From Gordonibacter faecis (GTDB lineage: Bacteria > Actinomycetota > Coriobacteriia > Coriobacteriales > Eggerthellaceae), in the NCBI RefSeq assembly GCF_030077735.1, contig NZ_JASJEU010000018.1:1-64000 (forward strand): a DNA stretch of 64,000 nucleotides, read 5' to 3'. Positions 1 to 8,185 of this stretch are shown here, in pieces. Both the position numbers and the translations under genes were made by a program. The notes beneath the pieces are model-generated. The model saw only the letters and a list, made by a program, of their open reading frames with translations. It searched no databases and was not told where the DNA came from. The number at the start of each line of letters is the position of its first letter. Position 1 is the stretch's first letter.

Positions 1-160
1 TACACCGCCACGACATCGTTTCCCGGTCCGTCGCTTACATGCGGTATATAGTCGGCATAGTAGCACGCGATTTGGGAATGTGAAGTGTCCCCAATCTTCC
101 CTAACCCCGGCAGAAGCGAGCCAATACTTCCCTATTCCCGCAGGTAGAATATGCTCTCTA
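1..160 (-). promoter_or_regulatory. Upstream region of a BspA-type gene lying off the left edge
   Basis: Read on the minus strand this region matches the upstream regions of the three BspA-like genes at 36371, 45049 and 55526. It has a -35 hexamer TTCACA (79-84), a 16-base spacer, and a TACTAT -10 (57-62) preceded by TGC. The distal motif CCGCAGGTAGAATAT lies at 138-152. A hairpin with arms at 11-14 and 30-33 carries the TTTCCCG core seen in the other leaders. The start codon would lie left of base 1, so a fourth paralogue, or at least a co-regulated gene, is inferred there. The element match is seen directly; the identity of the missing gene is inference. Confidence 0.7.
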
Positions 161-662
161 CCCCACAACAAGCGATATCTCCAAAACCTCCCCGCCTCCA
201 CACTTTCTCCATATAATATGACGCGCTTTCGCGAGTTGTCTTCAATGTGGGACATGTTTGCACGCCGTCCAACCAGAGCAACAACAACGAAGCCCCTAGC
301 CCCCTCTTGTCATCCTGAGTGAGCGAAGCGAGTCGAAGGATCCCGTGCGGCGGCAGCTGGGAGACTTCCTGCTGGCGCCACACGGGATCCTTCGACTACG
401 CGCCTACGGCGCTCCGCTCAGGATGACAAAGGGGATCGGGAGCCTTTCTGTTGTTGTTCGGGATGAAGGTCGTAGCTCATTCGTGCGCAGCGCGAAAAAA
501 CGCAGGTCATAATTACATTCTCCGCCTTCGGCGGAGAGGGCGTTTCATGAAGCGCCCCTACGAAGGTTACCTTTTTAGTTATGTTTATGATACTTGGAGG
601 AGCCCGCGTCGTAGTGATAGGGGGGGCATCATCTCTTGGCGTAATCGGTAGCGCGAAGCGCG
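161..662. other. Non-coding region with two repeat-family elements
   Basis: I see no convincing gene here; short open frames lack ribosome sites and are interrupted by palindromes. The stretch holds a family A inverted repeat (301-434) and a family B hairpin element (518-678) that runs into the 3' end of the next gene. Confidence 0.6.
301..434. repeat. Family A intergenic palindromic repeat, copy 1
   Basis: The arms read TCATCCTGAG...GTCGAAGGATCCCGTG and the reverse complement CACGGGATCCTTCGAC...CTCAGGATGACA. They enclose a centre with GCAGGAAG-type bases. Related copies lie at 55762-55900 and 62312-62456, and the centre is inverted in this copy relative to 62312. It folds into one long hairpin and could act as a bidirectional terminator or a REP/MITE-like element. 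No transposase is adjacent. Confidence 0.85.
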
Positions 663-678
663 TCACACTTTTGGTGGC
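518..678. repeat. Family B hairpin repeat, copy 1
   Basis: The element begins with a CGCC-TTC-GGCG hairpin and a GGGCGtttcatgaaGCGCCC hairpin, continues with TACGAAGGTTACCTTTTTAG, and ends with GCGCGTCACACTTTT. The same order of parts recurs at about 2850-3008, and a partial inverted copy is at 27360-27393. Its right end overlaps the stop codon region of the membrane-protein gene ending at 663. Confidence 0.65.
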
Positions 679-2438
679 GTGGGTGGTTCCTTCTCCCCTT
701 CTCTTGGTGCCTTTATCGCGAAGAGGGTTACAGCTACAAGCAGGGGGACGGCGGCGATGAAGGGGTAGACGTAGCGAGCGGCGGCTGTTGGGGAGACGAG
801 GATGATGAGAAACGACACCAGGATGGGCGTGAGCACCCACAGGTGGTGCCGGGCTTTGTAGATAAAGAGGCTGGTCACCGCCGCAACCAGCCAGCCACCG
901 TAGAGGCCGGACGTGAAGAGGATGCCCAGCGGCATTGAGGCCATGAGGTCATACATCCTGTTCATCACCTGGGTCATGGCTTTGCAGAACGGCGGGGAGT
1001 CCAGCACGATGTTGGCGGGGCCCTCGAATTCGGCCATCTCGGGGACGCAGAAATCGCAGGATAGGGACGGGAGGTCGTAGGTGCGCACGGGAGCCAACAG
1101 CGGGTAAATGAGGTTGAGCGCGGCTTCCGCGTAGATGACGGGGTGGCGCACGCCGAGGGCTGCCCACGTTACCAAAAACGCGCCGATTTCGCCCGTGGTG
1201 GCGGTTTGGATGAAGCGCTTTTTCACGGGGTCGGCGAGCGTGGGGTTGAGGTCTTCGGCTGCTTCGCGCACGGGCAGCACCGCCTCGATGGACGCGCGTT
1301 CTTGGGCGGATAGGTCGTCGGGGCGCTCGGCGTAGACGGTGGCAACCTGCTGGAGCGGCAGGCTGAGCATTTCTTGCTTGCCACCAGGTACGACACCGAA
1401 CGCGGGATATGCCAGCGCGGGCACCAGGACGGCGCAGACCACCCAGGGGACAAGCGTGACCAGGGCGGTTCGCACGCGCTGTCCGCTGCACGCGCAGATG
1501 AGCGGCACGGCCGAGAGCAGCATGAGCCAGCCGCCCGCCTTCTTGGTGAGCACGCACAGGGCGCACGCAAGGACAAGCACCACCAGGTAGCCGCGCGCGG
1601 GCAGTTCCCTTCCCTGCACCCGCGCTCGGAAGAATTCCACGTAGCAGAGGAAATACACGGCGAAACAGGGTGCGAACAGCATGTCGTTTTGCAGGGTGAC
1701 CGCGTTGCGCGGGATGGCGGGCATGAGCGCAACGAACAGCAAGCACGCGAGGCGTATCGGTGCCGGTACGCCCAGTTTCTCGCCATAGCAACAGCCGACG
1801 GCCAGGGCGGCCGCCGTTGCGAGGCAGAGCAGCATTGCATAGAGCCAGAAACCCAGCTGCTGGGAGCCGAGAAACGTGCCGAGGCGCCAAAAGAGGCCGT
1901 ACACCAACGTGGTGAACACGGGTTTGTGGTCAATGAACTGGGCATTGTATACCTGGTCGATGCCCATGGGTTGGTAGCTCACCGGCGCGGGCGTGGCGAA
2001 TTGGAACAGCTGCCAGACGCTGTCCCAGTCGCCGTAGCAGGGAAACGCGAATGCAATCCAGGGAAGCCAGAGAAGCACGATGACGCCCGTTGCGCGCGCC
2101 ACGCCACGCGGGGTGAATGAGAGGTCGAGCACACGCAGTGCGCGCGGCGTTGCGGTGCTCGCGCGGCGCAGGAGCGAGGGGGCGGCTCGCGCGGCTGCGT
2201 AGAGAAGTGCCGCCAGCAGCAGGCCGAGGGGGATGGCCGCCGGTACGGCGCAGACGAGCGGTGAGGGCACGGGGATATCGCTTGAGGTGAGCGGGCGCGC
2301 CAGCAGGTCGGCCAGCGCATACGTATAGGCTAGGACGAAGCCGAGCGAGAGCGACCACGTGAGGCGGTACCGCGAACACGGGATGCGTTCGGGAGCGCGC
2401 GCCTTGCGTGCGTGGGTCGTGCACCACTGTTTGGTCAT
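663..2438 (-). CDS. DUF6020-like polytopic membrane protein (GT-C-like)
   Basis: A 591-residue protein with many hydrophobic segments, reminiscent of DUF6020 and other GT-C-fold glycosyltransferase-like membrane proteins. After the first membrane segments it has a CYGDWDSVWQ stretch and then an IDHKPVFTTLVYG motif; in related proteins an acidic residue and a conserved HP/HKP motif occur in these loops. I chose the ATG at 2438 because an upstream start at 2501 would overlap the operator-like repeats; the ribosome site (AGAAAG) is weak. The gene is divergent from a small XRE regulator and shares a 110-base intergenic region with it. It may move or add a glycan or envelope building block. The family call is moderate and the substrate is unknown. 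Confidence 0.7.
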   Translation of the reverse strand: MTKQWCTTHARKARAPERIPCSRYRLTWSLSLGFVLAYTYALADLLARPLTSSDIPVPSPLVCAVPAAIPLGLLLAALLYAAARAAPSLLRRASTATPRALRVLDLSFTPRGVARATGVIVLLWLPWIAFAFPCYGDWDSVWQLFQFATPAPVSYQPMGIDQVYNAQFIDHKPVFTTLVYGLFWRLGTFLGSQQLGFWLYAMLLCLATAAALAVGCCYGEKLGVPAPIRLACLLFVALMPAIPRNAVTLQNDMLFAPCFAVYFLCYVEFFRARVQGRELPARGYLVVLVLACALCVLTKKAGGWLMLLSAVPLICACSGQRVRTALVTLVPWVVCAVLVPALAYPAFGVVPGGKQEMLSLPLQQVATVYAERPDDLSAQERASIEAVLPVREAAEDLNPTLADPVKKRFIQTATTGEIGAFLVTWAALGVRHPVIYAEAALNLIYPLLAPVRTYDLPSLSCDFCVPEMAEFEGPANIVLDSPPFCKAMTQVMNRMYDLMASMPLGILFTSGLYGGWLVAAVTSLFIYKARHHLWVLTPILVSFLIILVSPTAAARYVYPFIAAVPLLVAVTLFAIKAPREGEKEPPTPPKV

Positions 2439-2456
2439 GGGATGGCTTTCTGATTT

Positions 2457-2567
2457 GCAAACTTTTAGTTTGCATAGTACCACCCGTTTGATAAATTGCA
2501 AACTCTCTGTTTGTAGAATATGCTTTCATCAGGGGTTATTGTCTCTGCATGCAAACGGAAAGTTTTC
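2457..2567. promoter_or_regulatory. Three operator-like inverted repeats between divergent genes
   Basis: GCAAAC-N5-GTTTGC occurs at 2457-2473, GCAAAC-N5-GTTTGT at 2498-2514, and a weaker GCAAAC-N5-GTTTTC at 2551-2567. The last begins on the G of the regulator's ATG. The regular form, the position between divergent genes and the XRE gene next door suggest autoregulation and control of the membrane-protein gene. Binding is inferred. Confidence 0.75.
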
Positions 2568-2782
2568 AATCATTTCAGAAGATGCTCGGTGCACGCATCC
2601 AGAGCATTCGCAAGACGCGCAAACTCTCACAGGAGGAAGTGGGCCACCTGCTGGGTATGGATCGCGTCTCCATCGGCTACATTGAACAGGGCAAACGCGC
2701 GCCCAAGTTGAGCACCTTGCACGCGCTGTCAAAGGTGTTCGATGTCGATATTCGCGAGTTTTTTGATTTCCCGGGGAAATGA
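2549..2782 (+). CDS. Small XRE-family transcriptional regulator
   Basis: A 77-residue protein that is almost entirely one HTH_3/XRE domain. Residues about 12-66 give the five-helix Cro/CI fold, with the recognition region SQEEVGHLLGMDRVSIGYIE followed by GKRAPKLSTLHALSKVFDV. There is no extra sensor domain, so a ligand, if any, would have to be sensed through a partner. An AGGGG-type ribosome site lies at 2531-2535, about 13 bases before ATG 2549. Three GCAAAC-N5-GTTTGC-like repeats lie upstream, the last overlapping its start codon, which fits negative autoregulation. The divergent DUF6020-like gene is the likely target. Confidence 0.9.
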   Translation: MQTESFQSFQKMLGARIQSIRKTRKLSQEEVGHLLGMDRVSIGYIEQGKRAPKLSTLHALSKVFDVDIREFFDFPGK

Positions 2783-2849
2783 AACGAAGGGCGCGCAGAG
2801 TGCGCTCTCTTTGGGAGCGATGTTTCGGCGGGACTCTATCCTCGTTTTA

Positions 2850-3008
2850 TTTTCGCGCTTTGCGCGAAAGGGCGATTCGTGAATCGCCCCTACGAAGTTT
2901 ACCTTTTAGGTAATATTTATGTGTGAAGGTATTACATTCGTCATGATGTTAGAAAGGGCAATACCTTGTGGCTTACTAGATAGTGCGTAAGCGCGTCACA
3001 TTTTGCGC
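2850..3008. repeat. Family B hairpin repeat, copy 2
   Basis: Same order of parts as at 518-678: a CGCG-rich hairpin, GGGCGattcgtgaatCGCCC, TACGAAGTTTACCTTTT, a divergent middle, and GCGCGTCACATTTTG at the right end. It sits directly after the nagA stop codon on the minus strand, so it could serve as a 3' end structure. Confidence 0.6.
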
Positions 3009-3015
3009 CAGCGCG

Positions 3016-4140
3016 TTACGCCTCGAGCAGCTTGCCGCGGAGGATGATGTGGCGTATCTCTAGGTTCTCGTCCAGCACTACGGCGTCGGCTATGTGACCG
3101 GGGGCGAGGGAGCCGCGGTCGCGCAGGCCCAGGGCGCGCGCGGGGTTCGTGCTGGCGGCCTTTATGGCACTTGGCAGGGGAACGCCCATATCCTGCACAG
3201 CAATGCGCACGCAGGACATGAGGTCGGTCGCCGAACCCGCAATGGTGCCGTCGGCCAGCGTGGCGCGGTTGCCGCGCACGGTGACGTTTTGGCCACCCAG
3301 GTCATATTCGCCATCATCCAGGCCCGTGGCGCGCATGGAGTCGCTGATCAGAATGATGCGGTCGTCGCCGAACGCGGCCATAAGCAGGCGCACCATGGCA
3401 GGGTGAATGTGCACGCCGTCAGCAATGAGTTCCGCCGTCACCTCCGGGCAGTCGAACGCGGCGGCAATGGGGCCGGGCTTGCGGTGGTGCAGCGGGGGCA
3501 TGGCGTTGCACAGGTGCGTCATCTGGCGCGCGCCCGCCTCGATGGCAGCGCAGGTTTGGTCGTAGGTGGCCTGCGTGTGCGCCACCGACACGCGTACCTC
3601 GTCCGCCACGGCGCGAATAAACTCCAGCGCGCCTTCCACCTCGGGCGCCACGTCCACCAGCTTCACAAGACCCTGCGCGCGCTCCTGCAGCCGGCGGAAC
3701 ATGCCCTCATCCGGTACGTGCAGGTAGGCGGGATTTTGCGCGCCAATGTTGTCGGGCGAAAGATAGGGGCCCTCCATGTTGATGCCCACAAGCGCCGCGC
3801 CGTCAGCAGGCGCGCTGTAGGCGGTGGCCGCGTCCATGAGCGGGCCCAGCACGTCCTCGGGATACGTCATGGTAGCCGGGCAGATGGCAGTCACGCCGCG
3901 CGATGCCTCAAAGCGCGCGATGGCGTTCAGCGCCTCGGGCGTGCCGTCGCAGAAGTCAAAGCCCGCACACCCATGAAAGTGCAGGTCAATCAACCCGGGA
4001 ATCACGTAGCAGCCCGTCGCGTCCACGACGGCGCCCTCCCCCGCCGTGCCCGCAGCCAACACGAATCGCCCGTCTTCAATGGCAACGTCCCGTTCGGCAA
4101 ACTCGTCGCCCGTAAACACCTTTCCGCCCGTGATACGCAT
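3016..4140 (-). CDS. nagA: N-acetylglucosamine-6-phosphate deacetylase
   Basis: A 374-residue amidohydrolase that removes acetate from GlcNAc-6-P to give GlcN-6-P in the cytoplasm. Visible signatures are the metal motif LHFHG near residue 60, MEGPYLSP with the conserved Glu, VAHTQATYD with a metal His, MTHLCNAMPPLHHRKPG, and ISDSMRATG with the catalytic Asp. The ATG at 4140 was chosen over longer frames because GAAAGGA precedes it at good spacing and the protein then begins MRITGGKVFTG, as in other NagA. The upstream gene on the same strand is nagB, so the pair forms a GlcNAc catabolic unit. A hairpin lies between them at 4218-4246. Confidence 0.95.
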   Translation of the reverse strand: MRITGGKVFTGDEFAERDVAIEDGRFVLAAGTAGEGAVVDATGCYVIPGLIDLHFHGCAGFDFCDGTPEALNAIARFEASRGVTAICPATMTYPEDVLGPLMDAATAYSAPADGAALVGINMEGPYLSPDNIGAQNPAYLHVPDEGMFRRLQERAQGLVKLVDVAPEVEGALEFIRAVADEVRVSVAHTQATYDQTCAAIEAGARQMTHLCNAMPPLHHRKPGPIAAAFDCPEVTAELIADGVHIHPAMVRLLMAAFGDDRIILISDSMRATGLDDGEYDLGGQNVTVRGNRATLADGTIAGSATDLMSCVRIAVQDMGVPLPSAIKAASTNPARALGLRDRGSLAPGHIADAVVLDENLEIRHIILRGKLLEA

Positions 4141-4217
4141 GCTGCGTCCTTTCGCATTCATCCCGCGCCCCAGCAGCGCACTGCCACCGGAAGTCGTTTT
4201 CTCCACCATACCAGCAC

Positions 4218-4246
4218 GACGGCCCCGGTGAAACACCAGGGCCGTC
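4218..4246 (-). other. Intercistronic hairpin between nagB and nagA
   Basis: Arms GACGGCCC (4218-4225) and GGGCCGTC (4239-4246) are perfect, and GGTG/CACC extends the stem inside to a three-base loop. No U-run follows on the minus strand, so it is more likely an mRNA stability or processing element than a full terminator. Confidence 0.6.
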
Positions 4247-4290
4247 CTCATCATCGTTTCGTCAAAAGACGCCGTGCGCCCGGGCGCGCT

Positions 4291-5028
4291 TTACACCAGG
4301 TCGCGGCAGAGCTTGCCCGCCTCCGGGTCCACGATTACCGTCACGTCGGGGTGGAACTGCAGGATGGACGCCGGTACCTGCGGCGTCACCGGGCCGAAGA
4401 ACGCGCGCTTCACGATGTCGGCCTTGTGCGCACCCTCCACCACCATGAGGATGGAGCGCGCCGCCATGATGGTGCCGATGCCCATGGTGTAGGCCTGGCG
4501 CGGCACGTCGTCGATGCAGTCGAACAGGCGGCTGTTTGCCTGGATGGTGCTCTCCGTGAGGTCGACGCAGTGCGTGGTCTTCGGGAAGGTGTCCTCCGGC
4601 TCGTTGAAGCCGATGTGCCCGTTCGGCCCCAGGCCCAGCAGCTGCAGGTCGATGCCGCCCGCAGCCTCGATGGCTTCCTCGTACGCGGCGCACACGGCGT
4701 CCGCGTCGGGGTTCGCGCCCTCGGGCACGTGCGTGCGCGCCTGGTCGATATCCACCTTGTCGAACAGGTGCTGTTTCATGAAGTAGCGATAGCTCTGGTC
4801 GTGCTCCGGCGCGAGGCCGCGGTACTCATCCAAGTTGAACGTGGTCACGTCGGCAAACGACAGCTTTCCCGCTGCGCAATCGGCCACCAGTTCCGCGTAC
4901 AGGCCGATGGGCGTGGTGCCCGTGGCCAGGCCTAACACGCACGCAGGGTCGGCGCACACCCAGTCGGCGATGTGGTCGGCGGCGCGACGGCTCATGTCCT
5001 CGGCGCTGTCGGCAATGATGAATTCCAT
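4291..5028 (-). CDS. nagB: Glucosamine-6-phosphate deaminase
   Basis: A 245-residue sugar-phosphate isomerase/deaminase converting GlcN-6-P to fructose-6-P and ammonia. It shows the family pattern: GLATGTTPIGLYAEL near residue 42, FNLDEYRGL, GLGPNGHIGFNEP (substrate pocket and ring-opening residues), and ARSILMVVEGAHKADIV near the C-terminus. The ATG at 5028 follows AGAGAGG at suitable spacing and gives MEFIIADSAEDM. It lies upstream of nagA in the same direction with about 150 bases between. No amino-sugar transporter or nag regulator is in the window, so uptake must be encoded elsewhere. Confidence 0.95.
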   Translation of the reverse strand: MEFIIADSAEDMSRRAADHIADWVCADPACVLGLATGTTPIGLYAELVADCAAGKLSFADVTTFNLDEYRGLAPEHDQSYRYFMKQHLFDKVDIDQARTHVPEGANPDADAVCAAYEEAIEAAGGIDLQLLGLGPNGHIGFNEPEDTFPKTTHCVDLTESTIQANSRLFDCIDDVPRQAYTMGIGTIMAARSILMVVEGAHKADIVKRAFFGPVTPQVPASILQFHPDVTVIVDPEAGKLCRDLV

Positions 5029-5127
5029 GGAACCTCTCTTCTCTCGCATGCGGTTAGTGAAAGGCCGCGCCGCAACTGCGGCGGAACCGTGAGCGCTCCC
5101 CGACGGGCGCGCGTGTTTACTCGTTCG

Positions 5128-7317
5128 CTACGTCCAAAACTGCGCTGTCTCGATGACGTTCTGATACGCCCACGGGTACACGTCGGAGTACCACCCCGTC
5201 TCGGGCACAAAACACACCAAGGCGCTGTACAAAACCGATATCGCCACCAGCGCAAGCAGCACTTTCATCAGCAGATTCGCCGTCTGCGAGCGCGGATCCA
5301 GGTTTTCGTTCACAATGAAGGCCAGAAGCACCACCGCCGCCAGGAACATGAAGCTGAAGTCGGCGAAGTAACGTTGCAGGATGCCGGCCATTTCCGCGTC
5401 CAGCAGCGCCACCACCACGCCCGAGGCCAGCAGCACCACGATAACACCCATGATAGTGCGCGTGGAGCGCTGGCGCACGCGCAGCGACAAAATGCGCTTC
5501 GCGAACGGCAGAATCCACAGAACCGGCAGGCACGCCAGGATGCCGCCGAACGTGACTTCCTTGATGGTTTGCCCCATGTAGGTGGTGTCAAACGGCGCCG
5601 GCTGCACGAACGGGAACACGCCCGTGACGCTGGGCGGTTGCAGGAAGTACGCGAACAGCGCGGGTGCCAGGCGGCCCAGCTTCCAGCCGCGCTTCGTCAT
5701 GTCGTTCACCGTGAGGTTGTAGTTCGCGCCGAAGTCGGTAAGCGACCCGAAGCGCGCGTAGTTGTACCCCATGAGGCCTGCCGCCACCACCACGTACGGC
5801 GCCACGAGGCACGCGAACTCGCGCGCGCCGCGCGGCGTGAACAGCCGCCGCTCAGATATGTAGGCGCGCCAGAACAGCGGGAACGCCAAAAACGACAGCA
5901 CCACCAGCTGCGGACGACATCCTACCACCAGCGCCATGCAGAGCGACCCGGCCAGGTACCACTTTTCCGGCCCCGACGAGCGCGCTGCTGCCACGCGTCC
6001 GCGCATCCAGAAATACAACCCCCACACCGAAAACGCCAGCCCCAGCATGATGGGCAGCGAATAGAACGTCGGGAATTTCAGCAGATACAGCACGCCGCAA
6101 CACATGACAAGCGGTATCTGCAACAGCAGGTAGAGGCCCAGGCTCACGCGCTTGAAGTGGTAGCGCGCGAAGCGGTCAAGCAGCGCCGAGCACCCCAGCA
6201 CAAAGGCAATGCACGCCAACAGCACCCCTATAGCCGTGGGGAAGTTAGCTCCCGTGAGCAGGTAGAACGGTAGGTAGAACAGCACTACCGGCACCACGCC
6301 GAAGTAGACGTAGTAGTGCCCGTCGTGATACGCCACGTCGAACAGGTACGGCTCGCCCGTTTCCTTCTGCGCCTCGTCGCGCGCGCCCTTGTCGTAGGGG
6401 TCGGACATGTCCTGGAGCCACTGAGGCGGCTCTTCTTCCAGGTAAAGTTGCCCGTGCGCCATGGCCTTCGCCAGCTCCGCGTACTGCTGGGCGTTGTCGC
6501 CGCCCACCTCGAACACGTTTACAATGCTGTGGCCATCCCACGAGCCGTTGTTGTAGTCCTTCGTGGCCACGCCCACGAGGTTCGACCCTATGAACAAAAA
6601 CGTTGCCATGAGGTACACCTCGATGACCACCGCGGCGATGATGGCCGCCTTCGATTTGCGCGGTTCGTCCACAATACCAATGCGATAGATGGCCGAGCGC
6701 GGCCGGAACGCGAACGCCAGCGCCAGGATGCCCACCGTGGCAAAGAAGCGCCCCGTGTTGAAGTCGAACGGATGGCGCGCGTTGATGCAGATGTCCGAGA
6801 GCTTGATGGGATAGCCCACGTCGTCGCCCACGATGTCGATGCGCAGATTGTTGACCAGGCCCGAGGTGTTCAGGTTGATGTACTCACTCTGGTCGGACAG
6901 CGTGGACACCGCCACATCGGGCACGCCCACCGTGTACTCGGTGGAGTCGAAGTAGGTGTGGTGCGCGTCGTCGGTGAACTGGATTTTCACCGTGAGTTCC
7001 TGCGCAGGCTGGCGGTAGTCGAAGTTGAGCCACACGTTGTGCACCTCAACGTTGAGGTTCGAAAACTCCAGCGTGTGGTTCACCGCCGTAAGTTTGTACT
7101 GCTCGTCGGCCGTTTCTTGCAAGTTGAGACGACTGTTTAGGCTGATGGTGTTGTAGTTCGCCGTGAGAAAGTAGTTGATGTTGAAGACGAACGTCTCCAG
7201 CAAAAGCGCAATGAGCACAAGGGCGAACGCGCTTTTCACCAGGTGTATCACCGCCGGCCGATGCGCCTGCATAAAGCGACCGTAAGCGTAAGATATGTTC
7301 TGTCGAACCGTAGGCAT
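5128..7317 (-). CDS. Large polytopic membrane protein with extracytoplasmic domain
   Basis: A 729-residue protein I cannot place in a named family with certainty. The first membrane segment is at about residues 26-46. A polar, beta-rich region of about 130 residues follows (with YDYRQPAQELTVKIQF-like strands) and then ten or more hydrophobic segments, including FFATVGILALAFAF and VYLMATFLFIGSNLVGV. The loop after VGVATKDYNNGSWDGHSIVNV is hydrophilic and long. This topology resembles GT-C glycosyltransferases or YfhO-like membrane proteins of cell-envelope glycosylation, but no catalytic motif is clear. It lies upstream of nagB on the same strand, with adk and its terminator before it. The ATG at 7317 gives a basic N-terminus suited to membrane insertion. 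Confidence 0.75.
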   Translation of the reverse strand: MPTVRQNISYAYGRFMQAHRPAVIHLVKSAFALVLIALLLETFVFNINYFLTANYNTISLNSRLNLQETADEQYKLTAVNHTLEFSNLNVEVHNVWLNFDYRQPAQELTVKIQFTDDAHHTYFDSTEYTVGVPDVAVSTLSDQSEYINLNTSGLVNNLRIDIVGDDVGYPIKLSDICINARHPFDFNTGRFFATVGILALAFAFRPRSAIYRIGIVDEPRKSKAAIIAAVVIEVYLMATFLFIGSNLVGVATKDYNNGSWDGHSIVNVFEVGGDNAQQYAELAKAMAHGQLYLEEEPPQWLQDMSDPYDKGARDEAQKETGEPYLFDVAYHDGHYYVYFGVVPVVLFYLPFYLLTGANFPTAIGVLLACIAFVLGCSALLDRFARYHFKRVSLGLYLLLQIPLVMCCGVLYLLKFPTFYSLPIMLGLAFSVWGLYFWMRGRVAAARSSGPEKWYLAGSLCMALVVGCRPQLVVLSFLAFPLFWRAYISERRLFTPRGAREFACLVAPYVVVAAGLMGYNYARFGSLTDFGANYNLTVNDMTKRGWKLGRLAPALFAYFLQPPSVTGVFPFVQPAPFDTTYMGQTIKEVTFGGILACLPVLWILPFAKRILSLRVRQRSTRTIMGVIVVLLASGVVVALLDAEMAGILQRYFADFSFMFLAAVVLLAFIVNENLDPRSQTANLLMKVLLALVAISVLYSALVCFVPETGWYSDVYPWAYQNVIETAQFWT

Positions 7318-7366
7318 ACTGGTTACGAATTATACGGCACGAGGGGGCGCGCAGCAGCCAGAAAAC

Positions 7367-7399
7367 AAAAGCGGACGAACTGGATGTCCGTCCGCTTTT
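7367..7399 (-). terminator. Rho-independent terminator of adk
   Basis: An 11-bp perfect stem, AAAAGCGGACG (7367-7377) with CGTCCGCTTTT (7389-7399), is followed on the minus strand by TTTTGTTTTC. It lies 27 bases after the adk stop codon. Confidence 0.9.
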
Positions 7400-7425
7400 G
7401 CAGGTTTACGTAGTTCCGCGAACTG

Positions 7426-8052
7426 CTAGAGGCCGAGAGCTTGCTTCACGTCGGCGTACACCACGTCGGGGTCGCGGTCGCCGTCGATGGTGACCAGCAG
7501 ATCGCAGCCGCGATAGTAGTCGATGAGCGGCGCCGTGGACTTCTCGTACACGTCGAGGCGGTTGCGCACCGTGGCCTCGTTGTCGTCATCGCGCTGGTAC
7601 ATTTCGCCACCGCACTTCGGGCAGGTCTTATCCGCGGCGGTACCGATGTAGTTGCAGTCACGGCACATGCGGCGCGAGGTGAGGCGCTTCACGATAACCT
7701 CGGAGTCCACGTCCACCAACAGCGCGGCATCCAGCGGGCGCTCAAGCTTCGACAGCTCGGCGTCCAAGGCCACGGCCTGGGCAGACGTGCGCGGGAAGCC
7801 ATCAAGGATGAAGCCCTTCTCGGTGTCCGGCTCCTGCAGACGCTCCGTCACAAGGCCGATGATGACGTCGTCGGGCACAAGCTCGCCAGCGTCCATGTAC
7901 GACTTGGCCTTCTTGCCCAGCGGCGTGCCAGCCTTCACGGCAGCGCGCAGCATATCGCCCGTGGAAATGTGCGGCGTGCCGAACTCTTCCACCAGCTTGG
8001 CCGCCTGCGTACCCTTACCAGCGCCCGGCGCCCCCAACAACACAATGTTCAT
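7426..8052 (-). CDS. adk: Adenylate kinase with zinc-type lid
   Basis: A 208-residue nucleoside monophosphate kinase (ATP + AMP to 2 ADP). It has the P-loop GAPGAGKGT at residues 7-15, ISTGDMLRAAVKAGTPLG for AMP binding, and LDGFPRTSAQA. The lid has four cysteines, CRDCNYIGT...CPKCGG, typical of Zn-binding adenylate kinases. ATG 8052 follows AAAGGAAA; a TACAAT -10-like hexamer lies upstream at 8087-8092. In many bacteria adk follows secY directly. Here the two are on the same strand but separated by about 5.8 kb of accessory genes, so adk must have its own promoter. Confidence 0.95.
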   Translation of the reverse strand: MNIVLLGAPGAGKGTQAAKLVEEFGTPHISTGDMLRAAVKAGTPLGKKAKSYMDAGELVPDDVIIGLVTERLQEPDTEKGFILDGFPRTSAQAVALDAELSKLERPLDAALLVDVDSEVIVKRLTSRRMCRDCNYIGTAADKTCPKCGGEMYQRDDDNEATVRNRLDVYEKSTAPLIDYYRGCDLLVTIDGDRDPDVVYADVKQALGL

Positions 8053-8185
8053 GTGATTTCCTTTCAACCTGTAATCGGTAAGTAGTATTGTAGCAAACCC
8101 CTGCGCACAGCAATCATATTTCAGAAGAAAGACAGCGAGCGCCGGTGCCGAAACCCTGTTTCAGGCGCGCAGTGCGTACGGGAAC

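Noticed and set aside
3094..4935. 613-codon plus-strand open frame across nagA and nagB
   Set aside because: It is antisense to two clear genes, is His/Arg/Ala-rich as expected of a shadow frame in GC-rich DNA, and has no ribosome site or domain.
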